From: Treponema sp. OMZ 787
Lineage (GTDB): Bacteria > Spirochaetota > Spirochaetia > Treponematales > Treponemataceae
Length of the DNA stretch: 64,000 bases
NCBI RefSeq assembly: GCF_024181225.1
Contig: NZ_CP051198.1
Coordinates: forward strand, 1,240,001 to 1,304,000
Direction: 5' to 3'
Every line of letters begins with the position of its first letter. Positions within the stretch are counted from its first letter, which is position 1. A model generated the notes under the pieces. That model worked only from the letters and a program-made list of their open reading frames with translations. It made no database searches and was not told the origin of the DNA. This document shows, piece by piece, positions 50,951-59,285 of the stretch. A program made the position numbers and the translations under genes.

Positions 50951-52426
50951 ATGCTTAACATAAATAATAACACATCAAATATCAAAAGAGAAATCCTTGT
51001 CCGCATTGCAAAACTTCAGCTTGAAGGAAAACTTGAAGAGGGGGTACACTATATTCCGAGGGAAATGGTTCCGCGAAACAGTACGCCTATAAGATGCTGT
51101 ATTTTTCATGACAGGGAAATAATGCGCCATCGGGTAATTGCAAGGCTCGGCTGTTCATTGGAAAACTATGATGAAGAGAAGACCTTGGCCGAATTCGCAA
51201 AGGAAGCCTTGGAAAGAAAAAAGCCGACATGGCCCATGCTCACCGTTTTAGATGAAGCCTGTAATGCCTGCGTAAAAAGCAAGTTTATGATAACAAACGC
51301 TTGTCAGGCCTGTGTTGCCCGTCCTTGTATGATGAACTGCCCCAAAAATGCAATAGCGATTTCGGGCGGAAGAGCCCGCATCGATGAAGAAAAGTGTATA
51401 AACTGCGGTATCTGTTTAAAAAACTGCCCCTACCATGCCGTTATAAAAATTCCCGTTCCTTGTGAAGAATCCTGTCCTGTCGGCGCCATATCAAAGGACG
51501 AAAACGGCAAAGAAAGAATCGACTATCATAAATGTATCTTTTGCGGAAACTGCATGAGGGAATGTCCCTTCGGTGCTATGATGGATAAGGGACAGATTGT
51601 GGATGTCATAAAGCATCTAATGAGCGGGAAGAAGGTTTCTGCCCTCTATGCGCCTGCTGTTGCAGCCCAGTTTAAGGCCGTTCCCGGGCAGCTTGAATCC
51701 GCCTTAAAAAAGGCCGGCTTCAATAAGGTTTGGGAAGTAGCTATAGGAGCCGACATAACGGCCGACCGAGAGGCTTTAGAATTTGAAGAGAGAATGGAGC
51801 ACGGCCATATCTTAATGACTACCTCCTGCTGCCCCGCCTATGTTAGGGCCGTAAGAAAACACGTTCCTGCCCTTGTTCCCTGTATTTCGGATACGAGAAG
51901 CCCGATGCACTATACTGCCGAGTTGGCAAAAAAAGAAGACCCGGACTGTGTTACAGTCTTTATAGGCCCCTGCCTTGCAAAGAGGAGGGAGGGCTTGGAA
52001 GATGAGTTTGTTGACTATGTCTTGTCGATAGAAGAATTGGGAGCCTTGCTGACCGCCAAGGAGATAGACATTACCAAGGAAGAGGCCCTGCCCGGAACAA
52101 TAACGCCGACCTCGTCGGGAAGAGGCTTTGCAGCCTCAGGCGGAGTTGCCGAAGCTGTAAGAGTCCGCCTTAAAAAGCCTGAAAACCTTCGGCCCGTACT
52201 TATAAACGGCCTTAACAAGGAAGGAATGAAACAGCTTGCCTCTTATGGAAAGATTCAAAGCGGAGAGCTTTCTCACGATTCTTCTACACCCAACCTTGTA
52301 GAAGTCATGGCCTGCGAGGGAGGCTGTATAGGCGGCCCTTCGGTTATCACAAACCAAAAACTCGCCGCAAGCCAGCTAAAAAAATACGCAGAAGAAGGTC
52401 TTTCGTATTCGGGAGAAAAGAGCTAG
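50951..52426 (+). CDS. [FeFe] hydrogenase, monomeric (group B-like)
   Basis: This 491-residue iron-sulfur protein has a ~95-residue N-terminal domain with CCIFHDREIMRHR. Cys-rich ferredoxin-like stretches follow (CNACVKSKF, CQACVARPCMMNCP, CINCGICLKNCPYHAV, CIFCGNCMRECPFGAM) at ~103-210. The H-cluster domain has TTSCCPAYV (L1, ~289), IGPCLAKRREG (L2, ~337) and VMACEGGCIGG (L3, ~450). The L1 Cys-Cys and L2 Ala differ from the TSCCPxW/MPCxxKKxE of group A enzymes and fit group B, which is common in fermentative anaerobes. It would evolve or oxidise H2. HydEFG maturation genes are not in the window. Confidence 0.88.
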   Translation: MLNINNNTSNIKREILVRIAKLQLEGKLEEGVHYIPREMVPRNSTPIRCCIFHDREIMRHRVIARLGCSLENYDEEKTLAEFAKEALERKKPTWPMLTVLDEACNACVKSKFMITNACQACVARPCMMNCPKNAIAISGGRARIDEEKCINCGICLKNCPYHAVIKIPVPCEESCPVGAISKDENGKERIDYHKCIFCGNCMRECPFGAMMDKGQIVDVIKHLMSGKKVSALYAPAVAAQFKAVPGQLESALKKAGFNKVWEVAIGADITADREALEFEERMEHGHILMTTSCCPAYVRAVRKHVPALVPCISDTRSPMHYTAELAKKEDPDCVTVFIGPCLAKRREGLEDEFVDYVLSIEELGALLTAKEIDITKEEALPGTITPTSSGRGFAASGGVAEAVRVRLKKPENLRPVLINGLNKEGMKQLASYGKIQSGELSHDSSTPNLVEVMACEGGCIGGPSVITNQKLAASQLKKYAEEGLSYSGEKS

Positions 52427-52454
52427 CCTGTAAAATTTTTTTGGCAGCCTTGAA

Positions 52455-52483
52455 TTGTCAGCTTTGTATTTTTTTGATATAAT
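52455..52483 (+). promoter_or_regulatory. Promoter of a leaderless transcript (AAA/nuclease gene)
   Basis: TTGTCA (52455-52460), 17 bases, TATAAT (52478-52483), then six bases (ACAAGC) to the ATG at 52490. No Shine-Dalgarno precedes the ATG. Confidence 0.7.
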
Positions 52484-52489
52484 ACAAGC

Positions 52490-54121
52490 ATGAGTACAAT
52501 AAGAAAAATGCCCATAGGCGTTCAAAGTTTTGAAGATTTGCGTTTAAAAGACTTTATGTATGTCGATAAGACTGAATTTATTTGGAAGTTGATTGACGGT
52601 AGTAAGGTTCATTTTTTAAGCCGCCCCCGCCGTTTCGGGAAGAGCCTTTTGCTTTCAACTTTTAAGGCTTATTTTCTCGGCCAAAAAGAGCTCTTTAAGG
52701 GCTTAGCCATTGAGAAACTTGAAGAAGCTGAAAAGGGTAAAAGAGAAATTTGGCAGGTATATCCCGTACTCTATTTGGATTTTAACATAGGCATCTACGA
52801 TACAAGGGAAGGGCTTTTAAACAGACTTGATTCTTTTTTAAAAGAGTATGAAAATATATACGGAAGTACCGGCCTTGATCTCCCTGACCGCTTTCAAAAT
52901 TTGATAAGGACTGCCCACGAAAAAACAGGCAGGCAGGCCGTCATCCTCATCGACGAATACGATAAGCCCCTCCTTCAAACTATGTGGAAGGATGAAGCCT
53001 TAAACGAAATCTACCGCACAATATTGAAGGGCTTTTACGGCGTTATAAAAAGCGCCGATCAATATATCCGCTTTGCCTTTTTAACGGGAGTAACGAAGTT
53101 CAGTAAGGTAAGCATATTCAGCGATTTAAACAATCTGCGTGATTTGAGTCTTTTGCATGATTATTCGGCTGTCTGCGGAATTTCGCAAGAAGAACTTGAA
53201 GCGGATTTTCAGCCTGAAATTTCTACCCTTGCCGAAAAAAATAATTTGACTTACGAGGAAGCTCTTGCAAAATTAAAGCAAAGATATGACGGTTATAAAT
53301 TTTCCGAGAACGGAAAAAATATGTACAACCCTTTCAGTCTTTTGAATGTTTTTGCGGACAGTACGATGAGAAGCTATTGGTTTGCAACAGGAACGCCGAC
53401 CTTCTTGGTCGACTATTTAAAAAAAGCTTATTACAATATTCCGGATTTGGACGGAAATGTTCATCTGGACGAACATGGACTTAACGATTATCGAGCAGAT
53501 CCGATTCTTCCGATACCGATACTTTTTCAATCGGGGTATTTGACAATTAAAAGCTACAATGAGTTTTCGCGTCTTTATTGCTTAGGCTTCCCTAACGACG
53601 AGGTGCGTTACGGCTTTTTGCATAACCTGATGCCGGCTTACACCTCGATAAGACCCGACAAAACAGGGCTTTCAATCTGGGAATTCTACGAACAAATTGA
53701 GGCAGGAGATGTAGACGGTTTTATGCAAAAGATGAAGGGAATAATTTCAGGCATACCTTACGATAATTTAACCGAAAAAGATTTAGCCCTCCGTGAACAA
53801 AATTATCAGACAGCCGTTTATCTTGTATTCGCTCTTATGAACCAATTTGTACACACTGAAGTTCATTGTGCAACAGGAAGGGCTGACTGTGTTGTAGAAT
53901 TCAAAGATAAGGTTTATATCTTCGAGTTTAAACTTAGTGCAAACGGTACAGCAGAAGACGCTGCAGCAAACAATGCTGCAGCAAACAATGCCGTAAAACA
54001 AATCAAAGAGAAAAACTATGCCGGTAAATATTCGGGCAGCGGTAAAAAAATCATAGCCGTTGGTTCAAGCTTTGATGAAGAAAAAAGGACTATTGCAGAG
54101 TGGACGGTTGAGATTTTGTAA
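52490..54121 (+). CDS. AAA-ATPase-like / PD-(D/E)XK nuclease fusion protein
   Basis: This 543-residue protein belongs to a family expanded in T. denticola and other anaerobes. The N-terminal ATPase-like domain has FEDLRLKDFMYVDKTEFIW, the variant Walker A SRPRRFGKSLLLST (~43-56) and Walker B AVILIDEYDKPLLQT (~148-162). The C-terminal domain (~450-543) is a PD-(D/E)XK-like nuclease with GRADCVVEFKDKVYIFEFKL (Asp, then Glu-x-Lys). Its role is unknown; defence or mobile-element origin has been suggested for the family. A five-residue duplication (AAANN twice) sits just after the nuclease motif. Confidence 0.85.
   Translation: MSTIRKMPIGVQSFEDLRLKDFMYVDKTEFIWKLIDGSKVHFLSRPRRFGKSLLLSTFKAYFLGQKELFKGLAIEKLEEAEKGKREIWQVYPVLYLDFNIGIYDTREGLLNRLDSFLKEYENIYGSTGLDLPDRFQNLIRTAHEKTGRQAVILIDEYDKPLLQTMWKDEALNEIYRTILKGFYGVIKSADQYIRFAFLTGVTKFSKVSIFSDLNNLRDLSLLHDYSAVCGISQEELEADFQPEISTLAEKNNLTYEEALAKLKQRYDGYKFSENGKNMYNPFSLLNVFADSTMRSYWFATGTPTFLVDYLKKAYYNIPDLDGNVHLDEHGLNDYRADPILPIPILFQSGYLTIKSYNEFSRLYCLGFPNDEVRYGFLHNLMPAYTSIRPDKTGLSIWEFYEQIEAGDVDGFMQKMKGIISGIPYDNLTEKDLALREQNYQTAVYLVFALMNQFVHTEVHCATGRADCVVEFKDKVYIFEFKLSANGTAEDAAANNAAANNAVKQIKEKNYAGKYSGSGKKIIAVGSSFDEEKRTIAEWTVEIL
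53960..53989 (+). repeat. 15-base tandem duplication inside the nuclease domain
   Basis: GCTGCAGCAAACAAT occurs twice back to back (53960-53974 and 53975-53989). It encodes two copies of A-A-A-N-N just after the Glu-x-Lys motif. The unit is a multiple of three, so copy changes keep the frame. Confidence 0.9.
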
Positions 54122-54290
54122 AGCTCGCTTTAGTTTTTATTAAATAGTTCTATATAATTTTACAATATTTTTTCATATTTAAAAATCAAGATTTGATGAT
54201 TCTTAGCCGTCTGTGTAAGTGGGGTATGAAGAAGTTTTTTGATCCAAGGCCAGAGAATAAGCAAAATCCGAATACTTATCAAAGTCTCTT

Positions 54291-54866
54291 TTATCGAGGT
54301 ATTGTAACATTTGGATTTTCATACACAGCCCTTTCCCCTCCGATTAGTTTGGGGCGGCTTTTGAGGGCTGTGAGTCTTGCCGAGCCTATGTACTTGGTTT
54401 TAAGCCTTACGGGAACTTGCACAAACCTTACATGCATTCCTATTTCGGTGTCTCCTATGTCAATGCCTGCATGGGCTCTTACGTGCTCTATCATGACGGG
54501 GGACTTAAAAAGAGTGTAGGCCGCGAGGGATGCGGCTCCTCCTGCGTGAAGGGCAGGAACTACCGACACCTCTTCAAAGCCGTATTTTTCTTGTGCCTCC
54601 TTTTCGATGACGAGGGCTCGGTTTATGTGCTCGCAGCCTTGAACGGCCAAAAAGATTCCTCTGGGCTTAAGGATTGAAAGCAGGGCGGAAACTATTGTTC
54701 TTCCTGCATCCTCATTTGAGGCCTTACCGATAACTCCTCCCGAAACCTCGCTTGTGCTGCATCCTAAGACCAGGATGTCCCCGGCTTTTAAGGATGAGGC
54801 TTCAAGGAGTTCGGTTAAGGCGGCTAGAGTTTCTTCTCTTATTTTTTCTAAATCGATCCCGCTCAT
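54291..54866 (-). CDS. UPF0340 (YwlG-like) family protein
   Basis: This 191-residue protein of unknown function matches the UPF0340/TIGR01440 family along its length. It contains [54 protein letters not shown] and [15 protein letters not shown], ending [19 protein letters not shown]. It is probably a soluble enzyme with a Gly-rich, His-containing active site. GAGG precedes the ATG. It lies 35 bases after purL on the same strand and may be co-transcribed. Confidence 0.92.
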   Translation of the reverse strand: MSGIDLEKIREETLAALTELLEASSLKAGDILVLGCSTSEVSGGVIGKASNEDAGRTIVSALLSILKPRGIFLAVQGCEHINRALVIEKEAQEKYGFEEVSVVPALHAGGAASLAAYTLFKSPVMIEHVRAHAGIDIGDTEIGMHVRFVQVPVRLKTKYIGSARLTALKSRPKLIGGERAVYENPNVTIPR

Positions 54867-54901
54867 ATTTTCCTCACTTAACCTTTGTTAAAGTAAGCCC
54901 A

Positions 54902-57748
54902 TTAAAGTTTAAGGCCTGTCTTTCCTCCGGTTTTTCCTATCTCGTAGATTTCAGAGCCCGCCATTTCCTTTTCAAAGGCTGAGCGGTTTTCTTCTTTTAC
55001 TTCTACAAGGAGACAGCCTGTGGTTTCTCCAAAGAGGCTTGCAATCTTTGAAGCTCCCAGTTTTGTGTGGAAGTTCCCGCTCAGCTCTGCTCCTATTCCG
55101 CTTAAACACATTTCGTAGAGGGCGGCAGCAAGACCTCCTTCGCTCAAGTCGTGGCATGAAAGCACCAAGCCCCTCATTATGCTTGAGTGAAGTTTTTTAT
55201 AAAGCTCTGCCGCTTCTTTTTTAAAGGGCGGAACTTCTCCGCTTTCCCCTTGAGGAATGCCGAAAAGTTCTGCAAAGACCGAGCCTCCGAAAGAAAATTG
55301 GGGCTTACCCACAAGGTAGATACTTGAGCCTTCTTTTTTAAAGTCGGAGCCGGGAACCTTTCCGATGTCGGGAACTATTCCCATCGCCGAGATTAAAAGC
55401 GAGGGCGGAATCGAAACCCTCTCTCCCTCCGAAGTGAGGTACTCGTTATTAAAGGAATCTTTTCCCGAAATAAATGGGGTCTTAAAAACAAGAGCCGTGT
55501 CGTAGCAAGAGCGTGCCATTTCGATCAGTGCCCACATGGTTTCGGGACGGTTGGGGTCGCCTAAGCAAAAGTTATCGAGGATGGCGGTTTTTTCGGGGTC
55601 AGCTCCGGCTGCAACGGCATTTCGGACAGCTTCGTCTATCGCACTTGCTGCAGCTGCATAAGGATCCAAGAGCCCCTGCCTCGGGTTTAAGGCATTCGAG
55701 ATTGCAACGGCTTTTTTTCCTTCCGTTTCCATAGGCTTTATAACGGCTGCATCCTGAGGAACATTTCCTTCGGGGCCGTCATAGGGACGGAGGATTGTGC
55801 CGCCTTGAACCTCATGGTCGTAAAGCCTTACTATATCTTCCTTTGAATTTACGGCGTGGTGATTTACCACAGCCTTTAAAGCCTCGTTTAGATCAGGCTC
55901 CTTATATTCGGGATATTTTATAAGAGTTTTTCCCTCTTTGGGAGGAGCCGCTTTGAGCTTTCGCTGCGGCGGGCCTGAATGTAAAAAGCCGCATGAAAGA
56001 TTTATTATTTCCTTTTCGCCGAAGCGCACCTTTAAAACTGCATCTCCGGTAAAACGGCCGAGGTCGGTTAATTCCACATCGTTTGCATCGCAAAGCTTTT
56101 GCAAGGTTTCGAGTTTGTCATGAGGAACGGCGATGACCATTCTTTCCTGAGCCTCCGAAAGCCAGAGCTCCCATGGAGCAAGACCCTGATATTTTACGGG
56201 GATTCTCGCAAGGTCTACATCGCAGCCGAGGGTAGATGCCATCTCTCCTACGGCAGAAGAATAACCTCCTGCTCCGCAGTCGGTAATTGCAGAATAGAGC
56301 CCCTGATCGCGGGCATCGATGAGTACTTCCGCAACCTTTTTTTGAATTATAGGCTCGCCTATTTGAACGGAGGAGCCAGCAACATCTCCTGTGCTTGCAT
56401 CCATTACCATCGAAGAAAAGGTGGCTCCCCTAAGGCCGTCGCGTCCCGTTTTTCCGCCTAAAGAAACAATGTGGTCTCCGACAGAGGGGCTTGTGCGGTG
56501 TTTACCTCTGGGGGCGATACCTGCACATCCGCAGTAGACTAGCGGGTTTGAAGCGTAGGCTTCGTGGTAGTGAACGCTTCCGTTTACGGTCGGAATGCCC
56601 ATCTTGTTTCCGTAGTCCTTAACTCCTTCAATGACACCTGAAATTATGCGCTTAGGATGAAGGGTTCCCTTGGGAACATTTTCTGCCGGAGTGTCGGGAT
56701 GACCGAAACAGAGGACATCGGTTACGGCAAAGGGGCGGGCCGAAACGCCCATAACGTCCCTTATAACGCCGCCGACTCCCGTGTTAGCTCCTCCGAAGGG
56801 CTCAATGGCAGAAGGATGGTTATGAGTTTCTGCCTTAAAGGAAACTTCGTATTTGTCGTCAAATTCGATTATACCGGCATTGTCCACAAATGAAGAAAGA
56901 ACCCAAGGGGCATTAATGTCGTCGGTGGCCTTTTTGATATAGGTTTTAATTATGCTGTTTACGCAAAGATCGGGATAGGCTTTTTTTTGCTCATCGTTGA
57001 GAGAGGCCCCGTCAATGTCTATTTTTGCCTTAAAGGTTTTATGAACGCAGTGCTCGCTCCAAGTTTGGGCTATCATTTCAAATTCCGCATCTGTGCAAGG
57101 CCTTTTTTCTTCCTTGTAGTATTCGCGGATAGCCCTCATCTCGTGGATATCCAGAGCTGCCCGTCTTTCGTTTGAAAGAGCTAAAAGTTCCTCATCGCTC
57201 ATGGAGGCTATGTCTATGGTTTCAACGCTTGTGTTAGGCCCGTTTTTTCCGTCATGTTCATTGGCCCAGGCAGGCTCTACAAAGCCTATTTTGTACTGCT
57301 CGATGACATCATTACATAGAAGATTTTTTGCAAGTTTGTCTATTTCGGCTTCAGTAAGCTCTCCCCGAATTTCGTAGGCCTTTCCGCTGGTAATTTCTTC
57401 AACGCCGTGAATGCCGAGTTCTTTTACAGCCCTCAAGGCCTCGCGTGAGGAGGAGTCGGTAACGCCGGGTTTTAAGGCTGTTTCGATATGGAAAAGATTA
57501 CTTTTTTCTTCCATTTTAAAGTCTTCGGTTTGGCTATACTCGTAAAGCTCATCGCAAAACAAGAAGTCGGCTAAGGTCTTCTTTTCTTCATTTGAAAGAT
57601 TCCCGCGTACAAAATAAAGGTTTTCCGTACTTATTTCTTTAACGGTCTTAAAGCCCAGAACATGGGCCTGCTTTAAGAGCTCCTCATTTTTGGGCATTTG
57701 AAAGTGTAAGTCCTTCTTACTTTTAACACAAAATCGGTAAATATTCAT
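54902..57748 (-). CDS. purL: Phosphoribosylformylglycinamidine synthase, PurS-like domains fused to PurL, no glutaminase
   Basis: This 948-residue purine-synthesis enzyme converts FGAR to FGAM. Residues ~1-75 and ~85-160 are two PurS-like ferredoxin-fold units; the second (ALKPGVTDSSSREALRAVKELGI) is clearer. The PurL part begins near 185 with EMRAIREYYKEEKRPCTDAEFEMIAQTWSEHCVHKTF. It has SFKAETHNHPSAIEPFGGANTGVGGVIRD and ends after the AIRS C-domain with no class-I glutaminase. Large PurL proteins have ~1,250-1,300 residues including that glutaminase, and small PurL has ~740. A separate PurQ must supply ammonia. I start at the ATG at 57748 because AGAGG lies upstream. Confidence 0.9.
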   Translation of the reverse strand: MNIYRFCVKSKKDLHFQMPKNEELLKQAHVLGFKTVKEISTENLYFVRGNLSNEEKKTLADFLFCDELYEYSQTEDFKMEEKSNLFHIETALKPGVTDSSSREALRAVKELGIHGVEEITSGKAYEIRGELTEAEIDKLAKNLLCNDVIEQYKIGFVEPAWANEHDGKNGPNTSVETIDIASMSDEELLALSNERRAALDIHEMRAIREYYKEEKRPCTDAEFEMIAQTWSEHCVHKTFKAKIDIDGASLNDEQKKAYPDLCVNSIIKTYIKKATDDINAPWVLSSFVDNAGIIEFDDKYEVSFKAETHNHPSAIEPFGGANTGVGGVIRDVMGVSARPFAVTDVLCFGHPDTPAENVPKGTLHPKRIISGVIEGVKDYGNKMGIPTVNGSVHYHEAYASNPLVYCGCAGIAPRGKHRTSPSVGDHIVSLGGKTGRDGLRGATFSSMVMDASTGDVAGSSVQIGEPIIQKKVAEVLIDARDQGLYSAITDCGAGGYSSAVGEMASTLGCDVDLARIPVKYQGLAPWELWLSEAQERMVIAVPHDKLETLQKLCDANDVELTDLGRFTGDAVLKVRFGEKEIINLSCGFLHSGPPQRKLKAAPPKEGKTLIKYPEYKEPDLNEALKAVVNHHAVNSKEDIVRLYDHEVQGGTILRPYDGPEGNVPQDAAVIKPMETEGKKAVAISNALNPRQGLLDPYAAAASAIDEAVRNAVAAGADPEKTAILDNFCLGDPNRPETMWALIEMARSCYDTALVFKTPFISGKDSFNNEYLTSEGERVSIPPSLLISAMGIVPDIGKVPGSDFKKEGSSIYLVGKPQFSFGGSVFAELFGIPQGESGEVPPFKKEAAELYKKLHSSIMRGLVLSCHDLSEGGLAAALYEMCLSGIGAELSGNFHTKLGASKIASLFGETTGCLLVEVKEENRSAFEKEMAGSEIYEIGKTGGKTGLKL

Positions 57749-57783
57749 AGACAACCTCTTAAGTTCCGATGGATTTTAAATTA

Positions 57784-57812
57784 AGTATACTTGAAGATGG
57801 GGAAAAATTCAA
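57784..57812 (-). promoter_or_regulatory. purL promoter
   Basis: On the minus strand TTGAAT (57807-57812), 17 bases, TATACT (57784-57789). The leader is ~30 bases. Confidence 0.55.
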
Positions 57813-57839
57813 GATAGGGGGAAAGATTGCAGGTTGGTC

Positions 57840-58445
57840 TTACAATAACAATTTTCCTAAAACTTCATCTTCCTTTAAAAAGCATTTTATATCGCTTTTA
57901 ATTAAATTTAATGCAAAATCAAGAGCTTGGGCTAAATCTTCTTTTGAAGGTTTATGACTGCCATTTATATATCTGCATCTGTTACCAAAATATTTTTTAA
58001 AAAGATCATAAAAAGAAAAAAGAGGATCATCTTTTGCGAAAATACCGAAGGAACTGATTCGGACTTTCCGATCGATATTATAAAAAGCTTCGTCTATTAA
58101 TCGGCTGAAAATTTTAATAGCTTCTTGATCAATATCTTCTACCAAAGAAGGGAGAATTTCTGCCGGAAGAAGACAGGGATTTATATAAATCTTCATCGGA
58201 CCGTTAAGAGAGGCTAAAGTATAAAAGCCTCCCATCGAATGCCCTATAATCAAAGAAACATCCTGCTCCTTCATCAAAGAATTAATCTCTTGTAAAGTTT
58301 TTTCGGGATTGAGTATATCAAGCGACGGAACAATAAGTTCTATCCTGTGTTTTTCCAACAGCGTTTTTACTACTTGTCCCGTACTCGAATTTTTATCCGA
58401 ATTAAGTCCGTGGATAAAGCGAGCTTTTTGTATATCATCTTCCAT
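57840..58445 (-). CDS. YqiA-like alpha/beta-hydrolase (esterase)
   Basis: This 201-residue protein of the YqiA/UPF0227 esterase type begins with IHGLNSDKNSSTGQ (~11-24). The nucleophile elbow is IIGHSMGGFY (Ser70), followed by an acid region FAKDDPLFS (Asp139/140) and the His in NGSHKPS (His164), a complete Ser-Asp-His triad. It is cytosolic. The substrate is unknown; acyl-CoA or short esters are typical. No Shine-Dalgarno is obvious at the ATG. Confidence 0.82.
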   Translation of the reverse strand: MEDDIQKARFIHGLNSDKNSSTGQVVKTLLEKHRIELIVPSLDILNPEKTLQEINSLMKEQDVSLIIGHSMGGFYTLASLNGPMKIYINPCLLPAEILPSLVEDIDQEAIKIFSRLIDEAFYNIDRKVRISSFGIFAKDDPLFSFYDLFKKYFGNRCRYINGSHKPSKEDLAQALDFALNLIKSDIKCFLKEDEVLGKLLL

Positions 58446-58471
58446 TAAAGTTATTTTTGTTATAATAGCTA

Positions 58472-58500
58472 ATTATAAAGTAAAACGGAAGTTATTGTAA
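58472..58500 (-). promoter_or_regulatory. Promoter of the YqiA-like gene
   Basis: On the minus strand TTACAA (58495-58500), 17 bases, TATAAT (58472-58477), 26 bases before the ATG. Confidence 0.5.
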
Positions 58501-58508
58501 ATACCTCG

Positions 58509-58862
58509 TTATTGACGTGATTTTTGTATTGCTGAATAAATGCTCAAATAAATCAAGAATATGATTCCGTTTACGATAATAAAAATCGGTAATTTAAAAT
58601 TTATAAACATAAAAATTAAATTCATTATTAGCATAATTATGTAAAATATACCTGATAATGTTTTTATATTTAGATTTTTTTTATTATTCGGATGACTGAT
58701 ACCCGCCATAAAAAAAGAAATGATTGCCAGTAGCGTACCGCTTGTTATTCCGAAAATAAGTCTGTATTCCGTATGAGCATAGTTATAAAATGCAAAACCT
58801 ATAATTACATTTATACCAATAGCAATGATTATTTGCACAATATTAATTTTTATTTTATCCAT
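58509..58862 (-). CDS. Small integral membrane protein
   Basis: This 117-residue protein has four hydrophobic segments (~9-25, ~33-53, ~67-87, ~90-109), short loops and no catalytic-looking residues. I know no family. AGGAGAAA precedes the ATG, and the gene is 29 bases after the GYF_2 gene in the same direction. It is the last gene of the SPFH/zinc-ribbon cluster and may be a membrane partner. Confidence 0.65.
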   Translation of the reverse strand: MDKIKINIVQIIIAIGINVIIGFAFYNYAHTEYRLIFGITSGTLLAIISFFMAGISHPNNKKNLNIKTLSGIFYIIMLIMNLIFMFINFKLPIFIIVNGIIFLIYLSIYSAIQKSRQ

Positions 58863-58891
58863 AAATTTTTCTCCTATAAAATCGTTAAATA

Positions 58892-59278
58892 TTATATTCT
58901 AGGCAGAGGAGGAGGAACAAGAGATACGAGCTTTAAAATCTCAGGTAGATCTTCTGCAAGTTTCCAATTTGGAAACCCCGGTCTCCAGATATATGTTTTA
59001 TTGTTAATCTTTTTTGTTTCAATCAGCTTTAAAAGTTCTGCTTCACTGAACGGGCCTGCAGATTTTCCTTCAATAACTGCATAATATGAAACTGGTAATT
59101 CATTAAAGGCTTTACTTACTGTTGAGCCGTCAGGCATTTGAGAGCCCGGCATTTGCATTGATTTAAATGAAGTATTCATTATACTCATCATCTGCCTTGC
59201 CATTTCCATACCGAGACCGAATTCCAAAAGTTTATCTAAAGAAAAGAAATTATTATTTTCCATAAAAGTCCTCAACAC
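58892..59278 (-). CDS. GYF_2 domain protein
   Basis: This 128-residue protein has a helical N-terminal half with Met-rich sequence (GMEMARQMMSIMNTSFKSMQMPG). A GYF_2 (DUF4339) domain follows at ~63-112, with YYAVIEGKSAGPFSEAELLKLI, then a Trp pair in YIWRPGFPNWKLAEDL. The C-terminus is PPPLPRI. The N-terminal region resembles the Met/Gly-rich linker of the neighbouring SPFH protein, as if this were a shortened paralogue of that protein's tail. It lies 7 bases after the SPFH gene. Confidence 0.8.
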   Translation of the reverse strand: MLRTFMENNNFFSLDKLLEFGLGMEMARQMMSIMNTSFKSMQMPGSQMPDGSTVSKAFNELPVSYYAVIEGKSAGPFSEAELLKLIETKKINNKTYIWRPGFPNWKLAEDLPEILKLVSLVPPPLPRI

Positions 59279-59285
59279 ATAAAAT

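Noticed and set aside
53960-53989. Tandem repeat as an on/off phase-variation switch
   Set aside because: The unit is 15 bases, so copy changes do not shift the frame; only length variation is possible.
54193-54519. Plus-strand open frame of 108 codons after the AAA/nuclease gene
   Set aside because: Most of it is antisense to the firmly identified UPF0340 gene, and the unique 5' part has no ribosome site or recognisable domain.
57749-57783. Possible purine riboswitch before purL (and before purD)
   Set aside because: Both predicted leaders are about 30 bases, too short for an aptamer.
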